Below, one piece after another: positions 43,201-53,200 of a DNA stretch of 64,000 bases (positions are counted from its first letter, which is position 1; each line of letters opens with the position of its first letter). The notes beneath the pieces were generated by a model. The model was not told where the DNA came from. It saw only the letters and a program-made list of their open reading frames with translations, and did no database searches. This DNA is from Desulfobacterium sp. (GTDB lineage Bacteria > Desulfobacterota > Desulfobacteria > Desulfobacterales > Desulfobacteraceae). Where the stretch lies: assembly GCA_016342325.1 (NCBI GenBank), contig JAEINR010000004.1:1-64000 (forward strand), written 5' to 3'. Position numbers and translations under genes: made by a program.

Positions 43201-46200
43201 GCCAGGCCAAGACGGTGACCCGCACGGTTGAGGTGCCCGTGGAAAAGGTGGTGACGGTGGTTAAGGAGGTGCCGGTGTACCGGGACCCACTGCCCACGGA
43301 AGTCAAAAGTACAGCGGTCTCCAAGGTCAACCCGACGGCAACACCCGTTGTGAAAGGTAAGAATGTTATGGCAAAAAAGATGGCACATCCGGAACCGGAA
43401 CATGACGATATCTCCAGGGGTATTGAAACGTTTTTCAGGCATCAGAGCGAAATTCTTTCCGTTCATTCAAAATATATAGATAACGCCGGAGACTATACCC
43501 GTTCCTTCCATGACCTGATGAACAGCCAGTTCAGGATGATCAAGGAAAATCCCGGCATGCAGATCCCCGACAGTATCGGCAAGAGCATGGAGATGTTTCA
43601 TCTTCACCATGGGGAAACCCTGCATGTCCATGGGGATTACCTGAAAACCAGTGCAACGGCGTCGGCATCTGTGCTGGAATTGACACGGAGCGGGTTTGTT
43701 GAAGGGGCTTCCGTTTCTGGAAGGGCGGCTCGGATTCCCGGGGCCATGCTTCCATCAGAGCCGGCAACTGCTTTTGTCCAGCCCACCGAGTACCCGACCG
43801 AGCATCCGCCCGAGTATCAGGCAGAACATATGGCCGAGCAGCCCACCGTTCAGGTGGCAGCGCCGGTGGCTCCTGTGGTTCAGAAGACCGTCACTGCCGT
43901 TGCTCCCGAACTTGCGAAACCCCGGCAAGAACCTTCCAACGTGTACATCCCCGATCATGTATTGGAACAGGCTGATGCCGTTAACGTGTCTGCTGTCCCA
44001 GCCCCTGCCCGGGACGTTCCGGCAATGGATATCCAAGGCGCCATGCTTTCCATCGTGTCTGAGAAAACAGGATATCCCGTTGAGATGCTGGAGATGGACA
44101 TGGACATGGAAGCAGACCTGGGAATTGATTCCATCAAGCGGGTGGAGATCCTGGCGGCGGTCACCGAAACCTTCCCTGAACTGCCGCCGGTGAATCCCGA
44201 TGAACTTGCGGGTTTGAAAACCCTGGGTGAGATTGCGGAAAAACTGAAGGAAAATGCGCCCACGCCCACTTCTGCTTCTTCGCCTGCCTCTGTATCTACC
44301 TCTGCTTCCGTTCCCGGCACACCTGCCGGGGTTGCCGAGACAGCAACACCCCCTGGTTTTGATGCTGAAAAACTCACCTCGGTCATGCTTGGTGTTGTGT
44401 CTGAAAAAACCGGTTACCCGGAAGAGATGCTGGAACTTGACATGGACATGGAAGCGGACCTTGGCATTGATTCCATCAAGCGGGTGGAGATCCTTGCGGC
44501 GGTTACCGAAGCGTTCCCTGAACTGCCCCAGACAAATCCGGATGAACTTGCGGAATTGAAAACCCTGGGCCAGATTGTAGACAAACTTTTTGAAGCAGTG
44601 CCTGGTGCAAGTAGTACTCCGGCATCTGAAGCAGCTCCTGGATCAAGCAGAACACCGACATCAGCTTCTGGGGAGGAAACATCCGCCAATGCCCATGATC
44701 TAAGCAGTCTCACAACGCTTATGTTATCCGTGGTGTCTGAGAAAACCGGTTACCCGGAAGAGATGCTGGCGCTTGACATGGATATGGAAGCGGACCTTGG
44801 CATTGATTCCATCAAGCGGGTGGAAATCCTGGCAGCGGTTACCGAAGCATTTCCTGAACTGCCCCAGGCAAACCCGGACGAGCTTGCGGAACTCAAAACC
44901 CTGGGACAGATTATTGATAATTTCCAGGGTGGGTTGGCACCCGCTGAAACCCAAGCAAAATTTCAGAGGGGAGCAGCACACGCTGAAACTCAAGCAAAAA
45001 CCCCTGGCAATCCCCAGGGTGATGCGCCTGCTGTTGTGGATATTAAGACCATTACCGATTCCATGTTGAACGTGGTGTCTGAGAAAACCGGTTATCCGGT
45101 GGAGATGCTGGAACTTGACATGGATATGGAAGCGGAGCTGGGGATTGATTCCATCAAGCGGGTGGAGATCCTGGGTGCGGTCACGGAAATGCATCCTGAA
45201 CTTCCCCCGGTGAATCCCGAAGAGCTGTCGGAACTGAAAACCCTTGGGGCGATTGTAAACAAGATGGCAGCGGCCGGATCCCCGGGGAAGGAAACTGCCG
45301 TCCCTGGGGGGCAGCAATCTTCCGAAAATGTTTCTGAAAATGTCTCCGAAGATGGGACCGCTGTTGAATCCTCCACAGCCCCAAAAAGAAGTGTGGCGCG
45401 CCTTGTGAGCCTCACCCAACCGGATCATCTGGCGTTTAAGATGGCTGAAGGCGAGATCTGCCTGATCCAGGATGACGGCACCGAAGTGACGGCCAGGCTG
45501 GTGGAGAAGCTGGGTGCCAGGGGCATGAAGACCGTTGTCATGGGCTTTCCCGAGGCCTTGGTTCCCGGGAACGGATCCCTTTCCAAGGGGACATCACGGC
45601 TGGTGCTTGCCGACATGGCAGAGGAAACCCTGGTGGAGGCCATTGCCCAAGTTGAGGAAAAATTCGGCAGGATCGGCGGATTCGTCCACGTGTCTCCGGG
45701 CCCTGACAAAGAAAACATGACAGACGTGGTTTACTCGGAAAAAGAGAAAGCACTGCTCCAGCATGTGTTTCTTACCGCCAAGCATATCAAGAAAAGCATT
45801 ACCGAATCAAAGGGCGGCCGTCCCTTTTTTGTTACCGTTGCCAGAATGGACGGTCAGCTGGGACTTTCGGGCCAGGGATACGGCATTGTGTCCGGTGGTC
45901 TGTCTGGTCTCACCAAGACCCTGAACCTGGAATGGAAGCATGTGTTCTGCCGGGCCGTTGACGTGGCTGCAAGCCTTGATTCGGAAGCTGGGGCCCTGGC
46001 CATTGAAAAGGAGATCTTTGATCCAGACGGACGGGTGGCAGAAACCGCAGTGGGCAAAGCGGGGAGGTTTACCCTTGCCCCGGTGGAAGCAGCCCCGGAG
46101 TTTGAGAGCAAAAATAACGAGATCACCAAGGATTCCGTTTTTCTGGTCAGCGGCGGCGCCAAGGGGGTGACAGCGAAATGTGCCCTTAAGCTTGCTGAAG

Positions 46201-47834
46201 ATACCGGATGCAAGTTCATTCTCATGGGCCGTTCCGAATTTGAAGAAAATGGTGAGCCTGCCTGGGCCATAGGCATTACCGGGGAAGCGGATTTGAAAAA
46301 AGCCGTGATGGGCGAGTTAAAGTCCAGGGGAGAAAAACCCACCCCCAAAGCGGTCAGTGCCATGGTGTGGCCGGTCATGGCCGCCCGTGAGATCGAACTG
46401 TCCTTGAAAGGCCTGAAGAACGCCGGTGCCCAGGCCGTATATATCTCAGCAGATGTGACGGATCGGGAAGCCATCAAATCCCAGCTGTCGGCAGCAACCG
46501 AAAAACTGGGCCCCGTGACCGGCATCATCCACGGTGCAGGCGTGCTGGCAGATCGGTTCATCGAAGAGAAAACCGTGGCGGATTTCACGGCGGTCTTTGC
46601 CACCAAGATCAACGGTCTGGCAGCCATGCTCTCCTGTGTGGATGAATCCCGGTTGAAACACCTGGCCTTGTTCTCTTCTGCTGCTGGATTTTTCGGCAAT
46701 GAGGGGCAGTCTGATTATGCTGTTGCCAACGAGATTCTCAACAAGACCGCATACCGGTTCAGGAACAAATATCCCGAGTGCCATGTGAACGCCTTTGGCT
46801 GGGGCCCTTGGGATGGTGGAATGGTCACCCCCGCGCTCAAGCGAATGTTTGAAAGCAAGGGGGTGGACGTGATCTGTCTTGACGGCGGTGCAAAGTTGTT
46901 CTCCCAAGAGATGCAAATGATGGAATGCTTTCCCCAGGTGCTGGTGGGCAGCTCCATGGTTTACAAGGCAGACGCTTCCGGAAATGAGTCCGCAGAATTT
47001 ACGATCACAACACGACTGGCCCTGGAGGATAACAATTTCCTTTACGATCATTTCATCGGAGGAACCCCGGTGCTTCCCACGGTCTGCGCCACAAGCTGGA
47101 TGGCAGAGGCCTGCGAGAAGCTGAACCCGGGTTTTAAATTTTTCCGTTGCCGTAACTACAACCTCTACAAGGGGATTGTTTTTGACGGCACCCAGGCGTT
47201 GGAATATCAGGTACACATGCAGGGGGTTGGAGACCAAGGGGATGGAAAGCCCGGGTTTGACGTTCGGGTGACATCCGTAAAAAAGGGAAAGACCGTGAAC
47301 CATTACGGGGCTCAAATTATCCTTACCAATGATATCCCCGTGGCAGAGGTGCTTAGTGGCGTTAATCTGGCCGAAACCCATGTGAGTGACGGTGCAACAT
47401 ACTATGGGAACGGCACCCTGTTCCATGGGCCCAATTTCCAGGCCATCGAACGGATACTCAACATCAATGAAGACGGCATGACCATGGAGTGCCGGATCCC
47501 CGAAATCCCGGTAAAGGATCAGGGGCAGTTCCCCGTGGGAACCTTCAACCCCTATGCTGCGGATGTTCAGTTCCAGAGCATACTGGTCTGGGTGCGGGAG
47601 TTCATGGATGCAGGGTCCCTGCCGTCCAAGGCGAAAGATGCCGTTCACTTTGCAAATGTTCCCGTGGACAGGAAATTCTATGTGACCCTGAACATTGTAA
47701 AAAAGAGTGACGCAAGCGTGACCGCTGATATCATCACCCATGATAAAGCCGGACGGATTTTCACCCAGGTGAAAGGCGCAGAGGTTACCGTCAGTAAACA
47801 GCTTAACTCGCTTTTCGTAAAGGCGGCGGTATAA
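40269..47834 (+). CDS. pfaA: PUFA/secondary-lipid synthase subunit PfaA: KS-AT-ACPx4-KR-(DH-like)
   Basis: KS DAACAGS; AT GHSFGELTAL; four ADLGIDSIKRVEIL ACP motifs; KR VFLVSGGAKGVTAKCALKLAED; C-terminal hotdog-like FLYDHFIGGTPVLPTVCATSWMAE. Confidence 0.93.
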   Translation: MDFWDMGSNKSYNMADLNVKLQETPIAVVGVSALFPDAANMGEYWNNIVDEVDSIIDVPASRWNIDDYYDPDPKAPDKSYCKRGGFIPDIDFNPMEFGLPPNILEVTDVSQLLALVVARDLLKDAGYGDENAYDRGKIGITLGVGGGQKLVVPLNSRLQSPIWKRVLTSSGISDGEADILIEKIKKAYIPWEENSFPGMLGNVIAGRVANRLNLGGTNCVLDAACAGSLAGVKMAISDLLERRSEMMITGGVDTDNSPFMYLCFSKTPAFSKDDTVKTFDADSKGMLVGEGVGMILLKRLEDAERDGDHIYSVIRGMGTSSDGKFKSIYAPRPEGQAKALRQTYEIAGYGPETVGLLEAHGTGTSAGDNAEFKALRQVFGAATDNRQYIAIGSVKSQIGHTKSAAGSAGLIKAILALQHKVLPATINVKTPHPDMEIETTPFYVNTETRPWFPAEAGHPRRASVSAFGFGGTNFHVTLEEYDHGDQESLRLHRTPHMVVVTGKDTDALLATCRSLKYGLGGEARELAFYNLVTDHAMAPVETTLARIGFVVKDAEEADALLSAAMAKLEKTGDGESWNHPKGIFYRKTGMDTEGKVVALFSGQGSQYVNMGRDVAMNFPEMMDSFSDMDELFVEKGGKRLTDTVFPIPKFSAEDRKQDDAALQNTEFAQPAIGTLSSGMYKIFKNAGLTIDFSAGHSFGELTALYAAGVMEEKDFYFLARARGKAMAAPDDGDFDAGTMLAVMGDVAGLEADLKAFPGVSMANHNSGKQVVVAGPCDAIAKAAAGLKDKGYKTIPLPVSAAFHTSLVGHAQEPFARAIGEVSVKTPSIPVYSNTTSEKYPDDPEEIRKILENHILNPVRFKEEIENIHGAGGRIFVEFGPKNVLAKLADTILEDRDHMVVAVNAGAKGSADLQMRKAAVQLCVAGCALNHIDPMGKNLSRPEEKKPGIMNIPISGSNYVSEKTKKAYEDALNDGFKVSQAKTVTRTVEVPVEKVVTVVKEVPVYRDPLPTEVKSTAVSKVNPTATPVVKGKNVMAKKMAHPEPEHDDISRGIETFFRHQSEILSVHSKYIDNAGDYTRSFHDLMNSQFRMIKENPGMQIPDSIGKSMEMFHLHHGETLHVHGDYLKTSATASASVLELTRSGFVEGASVSGRAARIPGAMLPSEPATAFVQPTEYPTEHPPEYQAEHMAEQPTVQVAAPVAPVVQKTVTAVAPELAKPRQEPSNVYIPDHVLEQADAVNVSAVPAPARDVPAMDIQGAMLSIVSEKTGYPVEMLEMDMDMEADLGIDSIKRVEILAAVTETFPELPPVNPDELAGLKTLGEIAEKLKENAPTPTSASSPASVSTSASVPGTPAGVAETATPPGFDAEKLTSVMLGVVSEKTGYPEEMLELDMDMEADLGIDSIKRVEILAAVTEAFPELPQTNPDELAELKTLGQIVDKLFEAVPGASSTPASEAAPGSSRTPTSASGEETSANAHDLSSLTTLMLSVVSEKTGYPEEMLALDMDMEADLGIDSIKRVEILAAVTEAFPELPQANPDELAELKTLGQIIDNFQGGLAPAETQAKFQRGAAHAETQAKTPGNPQGDAPAVVDIKTITDSMLNVVSEKTGYPVEMLELDMDMEAELGIDSIKRVEILGAVTEMHPELPPVNPEELSELKTLGAIVNKMAAAGSPGKETAVPGGQQSSENVSENVSEDGTAVESSTAPKRSVARLVSLTQPDHLAFKMAEGEICLIQDDGTEVTARLVEKLGARGMKTVVMGFPEALVPGNGSLSKGTSRLVLADMAEETLVEAIAQVEEKFGRIGGFVHVSPGPDKENMTDVVYSEKEKALLQHVFLTAKHIKKSITESKGGRPFFVTVARMDGQLGLSGQGYGIVSGGLSGLTKTLNLEWKHVFCRAVDVAASLDSEAGALAIEKEIFDPDGRVAETAVGKAGRFTLAPVEAAPEFESKNNEITKDSVFLVSGGAKGVTAKCALKLAEDTGCKFILMGRSEFEENGEPAWAIGITGEADLKKAVMGELKSRGEKPTPKAVSAMVWPVMAAREIELSLKGLKNAGAQAVYISADVTDREAIKSQLSAATEKLGPVTGIIHGAGVLADRFIEEKTVADFTAVFATKINGLAAMLSCVDESRLKHLALFSSAAGFFGNEGQSDYAVANEILNKTAYRFRNKYPECHVNAFGWGPWDGGMVTPALKRMFESKGVDVICLDGGAKLFSQEMQMMECFPQVLVGSSMVYKADASGNESAEFTITTRLALEDNNFLYDHFIGGTPVLPTVCATSWMAEACEKLNPGFKFFRCRNYNLYKGIVFDGTQALEYQVHMQGVGDQGDGKPGFDVRVTSVKKGKTVNHYGAQIILTNDIPVAEVLSGVNLAETHVSDGATYYGNGTLFHGPNFQAIERILNINEDGMTMECRIPEIPVKDQGQFPVGTFNPYAADVQFQSILVWVREFMDAGSLPSKAKDAVHFANVPVDRKFYVTLNIVKKSDASVTADIITHDKAGRIFTQVKGAEVTVSKQLNSLFVKAAV
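44032..45265. repeat. Four tandem ACP-encoding modules within pfaA (~340-bp period)
   Basis: VSEKTGYPxEMLxxDMDMEAxLGIDSIKRVEIL repeated at ~44.05, 44.39, 44.73 and 45.07 kb. Confidence 0.9.
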
Positions 47835-47841
47835 GGGCTGC

Positions 47842-50190
47842 ATGAAACTATCAAGTGAACTGGCCCTGGTGGGCCTGGATATGGCAGTCGGGCAGGGCAG
47901 CGGCTCTGCCCGGTTGCACCGGATGATATATGACGGGCTTGCTCCTGGGACCGACAAATCAGCGGACCCTGCCGGCGTTGCCCGATTGCTCCTGGCTGCA
48001 AAGGCGGACATGAAGGGAGTGGGTGCCGGGGATTCCTTTTCAGATGCTGCTTTGGTGACGGTTGAAGGAGAAACCTTACCGGGTTTCAGCCTGGATGCAG
48101 GCCAGGCGTTTTCCCCGGATACGACCCCGAATACGACGTGGGATACGACCTGGGATTTTCAGGCCATGGCCCGGGAAACCAGTTGCCAAAAGGCCCTTGA
48201 ACGGTCGGGTCGGATGCTCAGGTATGAAGGGGTTTCAACGGTTTTTTTGGTGGCATCCGGATGCGCCGTGGTTCTCAAGACCGAAACACGGGCCCGGGAG
48301 GACGGGGATAGAATCTATGCCCTGATCCAGGGGGCATTTGAAGATCCGGAAACGATAGCGTATCTGGATATTGTGGACGATGCTTCCGGGAACGTTTTCT
48401 CCGGGTTCCCTGGGGAGGATCCCCGGTCCGGGGTTTTCTTTAGGGGAGAATCCGCCCAGGAAGAATCCGCCCAGGGGGAGTGCGCCCAGGAAGAATCTGC
48501 CCAGGAAAAATTCGATCAGGAAGATTCCGCTCAGCAAGAGTGCGCCTTGGGTTTTTCAGGATCTGTTATGGAAGGCGTGTTGAAATCCGCCCTCTGCCTG
48601 TACCACCGGTTTATTCCCCAGGCGGTGGTCCCCCGGGAGATTTCATTCTCCTGGGACGACGCTCCCTTTTACCTGCCCATGGCTTCCAGAACCTGGTTTA
48701 CGGAACCCCGGGCGCCTGTTCGAAAAGCCCTGGTTTCTGAAAAGGGCGGGGCCCAGGTATTTCTCTCTGAAGACCACACGGTCTCCCGCCGGGTGGGACG
48801 TTACCTTGGAAACACGCCCCCCTATCTTTTTCCGGTTGGGGGATCTTCCCGGGAAGATCTGAAACAACGCCTCGACGCTTTTTCAACCCAACTGGCAGAA
48901 TGCACGGATCTGAAGCGCTGTGCGGCGGACCGCCATGCGTCCTTTGTGAAAGAGGGGTGTCTGTTTACGGCCGTCATGGTGGGGGCCACCGGGGATGATG
49001 TGGGGCGTGAGGTGGGTGTCATGGTCCGTGCCCTTGATAACGCATTTGTGAAAAACCAGGAAATCCGGACCCCCGGGGGAAGCTATTTTACCCCGCAACC
49101 CATGGGCACCGACGGAAAGGTGGTGTTTGTCTACCCGGGTGTGGGAAGCGCTTACACCGGTTTGGGACAGGATCTTTTCAGCATGTTCCCCGGCGTCTTT
49201 GATGCCTTTGGCGGACTTGTGCCAAATGTCGGGGAGCATCTCATGGAGCGGTTGTTTTATCCCAGGTCCAGCCGGGACCTGACCGATGATGAAATGAAAA
49301 CCATGGACCGAAAGCTCCGGGCGGATATCATGAAGATCTCCCGGTGTGGCATGAGCTGGTCGGTGATCTACACCATGATCCTTGCGGGATATTTCGGGCT
49401 TGTCCCGGATTCTGCCATGGGGTACAGCATGGGGGAAGCCTCCATGATGGCCTCCATGATGGTTTGGAAAAACCCGGCGGATCTTGGGGTGCTCATGAAA
49501 AAAAGCGATCTCTTCAGCCGGGCCTTGAGCGGTGAACTTACGGCGGTCCGTGATGATTGGAATTTACCGGAAGCTGTTGCCCATGAAAATGGGCAGATCT
49601 GGGAATCCTATACCCTGCTGGCGGACCGTACCCTAGTGGAAAAAGCTGTGGAAAAGGAAGACCGGGTTTACATCACCCTGATCAACACCGACCGGGAAGT
49701 GGTTATTGCAGGGGATCCGGACGCCTGCATCCGGGTTGCGGAAAACCTAGGGTGCCGATATTTTCCATTAAGGCTGGATCTTGCCATTCACAGTGGGCCG
49801 GCCCACCGGGTCTATGATGGGCTGGTGGAACTCTACGACCTGGAACTGGGTGATAAATCACCTGTGAAATTTTACTCTTCGTCCTGCTACCTGCCTGTTC
49901 CCATTCGGAGACGCTCCGTGGCCCACAGCATTGCAAAGGCGTTTTGTGACACCGTGGATTTCCCCAGGCTGGTGAACAAAGTATATGACGACGGCGGCCG
50001 GATCTTTATCGAGGTGGGGCCCCGCCAGACCTGTTGCCAGTGGATTTCGGAAAATTTGAAGGACAAACCCCATGTGACCGTTCCCCTGAATATCAAGGGC
50101 GTCGGGGACAAGAGTGCCCTGGTTCGGGCCATGGCCCAGCTGGTCAGCCATGGGGTAACCATGGATATTTCGTGTTTATTCAAATTTTAA
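47842..50190 (+). CDS. pfaB: PfaB-like protein with degenerate KS-like N-terminus and acyltransferase domain
   Basis: KVVFVYPGVGSAYTGLGQDLFSMFPGVFD; MGYSMGEASMMASMM; FIEVGPRQTCCQWISENL. Confidence 0.88.
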   Translation: MKLSSELALVGLDMAVGQGSGSARLHRMIYDGLAPGTDKSADPAGVARLLLAAKADMKGVGAGDSFSDAALVTVEGETLPGFSLDAGQAFSPDTTPNTTWDTTWDFQAMARETSCQKALERSGRMLRYEGVSTVFLVASGCAVVLKTETRAREDGDRIYALIQGAFEDPETIAYLDIVDDASGNVFSGFPGEDPRSGVFFRGESAQEESAQGECAQEESAQEKFDQEDSAQQECALGFSGSVMEGVLKSALCLYHRFIPQAVVPREISFSWDDAPFYLPMASRTWFTEPRAPVRKALVSEKGGAQVFLSEDHTVSRRVGRYLGNTPPYLFPVGGSSREDLKQRLDAFSTQLAECTDLKRCAADRHASFVKEGCLFTAVMVGATGDDVGREVGVMVRALDNAFVKNQEIRTPGGSYFTPQPMGTDGKVVFVYPGVGSAYTGLGQDLFSMFPGVFDAFGGLVPNVGEHLMERLFYPRSSRDLTDDEMKTMDRKLRADIMKISRCGMSWSVIYTMILAGYFGLVPDSAMGYSMGEASMMASMMVWKNPADLGVLMKKSDLFSRALSGELTAVRDDWNLPEAVAHENGQIWESYTLLADRTLVEKAVEKEDRVYITLINTDREVVIAGDPDACIRVAENLGCRYFPLRLDLAIHSGPAHRVYDGLVELYDLELGDKSPVKFYSSSCYLPVPIRRRSVAHSIAKAFCDTVDFPRLVNKVYDDGGRIFIEVGPRQTCCQWISENLKDKPHVTVPLNIKGVGDKSALVRAMAQLVSHGVTMDISCLFKF
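48451..48546. repeat. Six tandem 15-bp units within pfaB encoding (S/C)AQEE-type repeats
   Basis: tccgcccaggaagaa/tccgcccagggggag/tgcgcccaggaagaa/tctgcccaggaaaaa/ttcgatcaggaagat/tccgctcagcaagag. Confidence 0.85.
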
Positions 50191-50212
50191 GCATAAAAGC
50201 CATTGGGAAAGG

Positions 50213-50270
50213 TTTCAGTCCATGGGTAAAATTTCAGCCCATGGGGACGGATCTCAGCCCATTGATTAAT
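50213..50270. repeat. Three ~20-bp direct repeats in the pfaB-pfaC spacer
   Basis: TTTCAGTCCATGGG, TTTCAGCCCATGGG, TCTCAGCCCATTGA at 19-20-bp period. Confidence 0.7.
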
Positions 50271-50296
50271 AACAACGAATTGGATCGTTAATATAT

Positions 50297-53200
50297 ATGA
50301 TCGCAGTGATAGGGATCTCCTGCCTCCTACCAGGGGCAAACAATTGTAAGCAATACTGGCAGAATCTTCTGGATGGAAAGAACACAAAATCCACAGCATC
50401 CGTAAATGAGTTTGGGGTGGATCCCACCGCCTACTTTGCAGAAAAAAAAGGCACCACTGACAGGTCCTATTGCATGGAGGGCGGGTTTGTCCGGGATTTT
50501 CAGTTTGATCCGGAAGGGTATGCCCTTTCTTCGGATTATCTCACCTCCCTGGATGATCTTCACAAGTGGGTATTGTATGTGTCCCGGGAAGCACTCAAGG
50601 ACAGCGGGTATGAAGGAAAAACCGAGGCCTTGAAAAACTGCGGTGTGGTTCTGGGGAACCTCTCTTTTCCCACGCGTACGTCAAACCGTCTTTGCCTGCC
50701 CCTCTACCACAGTGCGCTGGAGGAAAGCATCCGGAAGAACAAGGGGTTTGAAAATTTCAAGCTCCCGCCCCATGCACCACCCATTGCCGGTGACCTGTCC
50801 GTGGACAACATGATGATATCGGGATTTCCCGCAGGTCTAATCGCCCGGGCAATGGAACTCAAGGGAACCAGCCTGGCCCTTGATGCGGCATGCTCTTCAT
50901 CCATCTACTCCATGAAAATTGCCTGTGATTATCTCATGAACGGCAAAGCAGACATGATGCTGGCCGGTGCGGTCAGCTGCGCAGATCCCTTTTTCATCAG
51001 CATGGGATTTTCTATTTTCCAGGCCTATCCCAACATTCCTGAATCATCCCCCCTGGACAGATCTTCCCGGGGTCTCATTGCCGGGGAAGGGGCGGGTATG
51101 TTTGTCCTTAAACGCCTGGAGGATGCCCTTCGGGACGGGGACAATATCTATTCTGTGATCCGGGGGGTGGGGCTTTCCAATGACGGACGGGGGCAGTCGG
51201 TGCTTTCCCCAAGCTCCGACGGACAGAATCTTGCCTTTGAGCGGGCCTACGAGAATGCCAAGGTTTCACCCGGAGAGGTCTCCTTCATCGAATGCCATGC
51301 CACGGGAACGCCCCTGGGAGACAAGGTGGAGCTGGACTCCATGGATATCTTCTTTGGCAAGCACGGGGCGTCTCCCCATGTGGGGTCGTCCAAGTCCAAT
51401 GTGGGGCATCTGCTTACGGCTGCAGGCATGTCCGGCATGATCAAGACGATCATGGCCATGGACCACGGCCTGCTTCCGGGCACCATCGGTATCAAAGAGC
51501 CCCAGAGCTCAAAAAATAACGTGATCTCCCAGCGCCAGATCCCGACAAAGACCATTCCCTGGCCGGAAAGCCGTGAAAACGGTGTTCGTCATGCCGCCGT
51601 GAGCGGGTTTGGATTCGGGGGCACCAACGCCCATATCGTGTTCGAACACCGGGACGACTATTCAAAAATGATGGGCAACGGAAAACAAGGGGAGAACACC
51701 GCCAAGGTGATCAATCTCTTTGAAGAGAAGAAAAGCCGTGGGGCGTCGTCTGATTCATCCATGGCCATCATTGGAATGGACGCCCTGTTCGGATCCTCCG
51801 GAGACATTACGGAATTTCACAGGACTGTTTATGAGGGACTCCAGCTGTTCAGAACCCTTCCAGATGAACGATGGAAGGGGATGGAAAAATGTGAATCCCT
51901 GTTGAAACAATACGGTTTCAAGGATGGAAAGGCACCCCTTGGGGCCTATGTCGAGAAATTCGACATCGATTTTCTGGGATTTAGGATTCCACCCAACAAG
52001 GACGACCGCCTGATTCCCCAACAGCTGATCACCCTTAAGGTGGCGGACCGGGCCCTGAAAGACGCGGGCATAAAGGAAGGCACCAACACAGGGGTGCTGG
52101 TGGCCATGGGAAGCGAGCTCTCCCTCCATCAGTTCCGTGGACGGGTGAACCTCACCACCCAGCTTGATCAAGGGTTTCCTGAAGACTATCCCGGACTTTC
52201 CCCAGAGGAGAGAAAAACCCTTAAGGATAACATCAAGCTGGGGGTCCACGGCATTGCCCAGGTGAATCAGTACACCAGTTTCATCGGAAACATCATGGCC
52301 TCCCGGATCTCTTCGGTGTGGGATTTTTCCGGTCCATCCCACAGTATCTCTTCGGAAGAAAATTCCGTATTCAAGGCCCTGGACGTCGCCCAAATGATGC
52401 TGGACAGCCGTGAAGTAGATACCGTGGTGGTGGCCGCCGTAGACCTTGCCGGGGGCATGGAGAACATTCTCCTGAGAAACCTGAAAAACCCGATGAACAC
52501 CGGTGCGTCCACCATGGGCTTTGACGCCGGGGTCAACGGATGGATGGTGGGGGAGGGGGCAGGCGCCCTGGTGCTGAAACGCCGGGACCATGCCCTTAAG
52601 GATAAAGATCGGATCTATGCCACTGTTAATTCCCTGGCGTTTGCCCAGGGCACGGACGAAGATGCCGTGGCCCGGGCCTCGGAAAAAGCCGCCAAAGCGG
52701 CGGGCATCTCCCTTACGGACGTGGGATACCTGGAGGTGTTTGCAAGCGGCATCGAATCCCAGGACAGGGCGGAGATCGCCGGACTCACCCGGACCTATGG
52801 CGGACAGGATGAAACACTTAAATGCGCCATCGGAAGCGTGAAGGCCAATATCGGCCACACCTTTGCCGCTTCCGGAATGGCGGGGCTCATCAAGACCGCC
52901 CTGTGCCTCTTTAACCGGTTTATTCCGGCCACACCGGGTTGGACAGGTCCCAAATATTTGAAAAAATGGCAGGAGAGCCCTTTTTTCGTACCCACGACTT
53001 CCCGCACCTGGTTTGATGACGGGCAAAGGGATGTGCGGGTGGCGGCCTTGAGCGGCCTGGGGGACGACGGATCCTGTGCCCATCTGATCCTTTCGGATGA
53101 GCCCGGCCAGGAGCGACGGAGCAACGATTATCTGGCCCAAATGCCCCTGTCCATGTTCCCTGTAACCGGAAATACCGAACAGGAGATTCAACAGGGACTG

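Noticed and set aside
46446-48011. 521-aa minus-strand ORF across the pfaA/pfaB junction
   Set aside because: Antisense to the KR/DH domains; shadow ORF.
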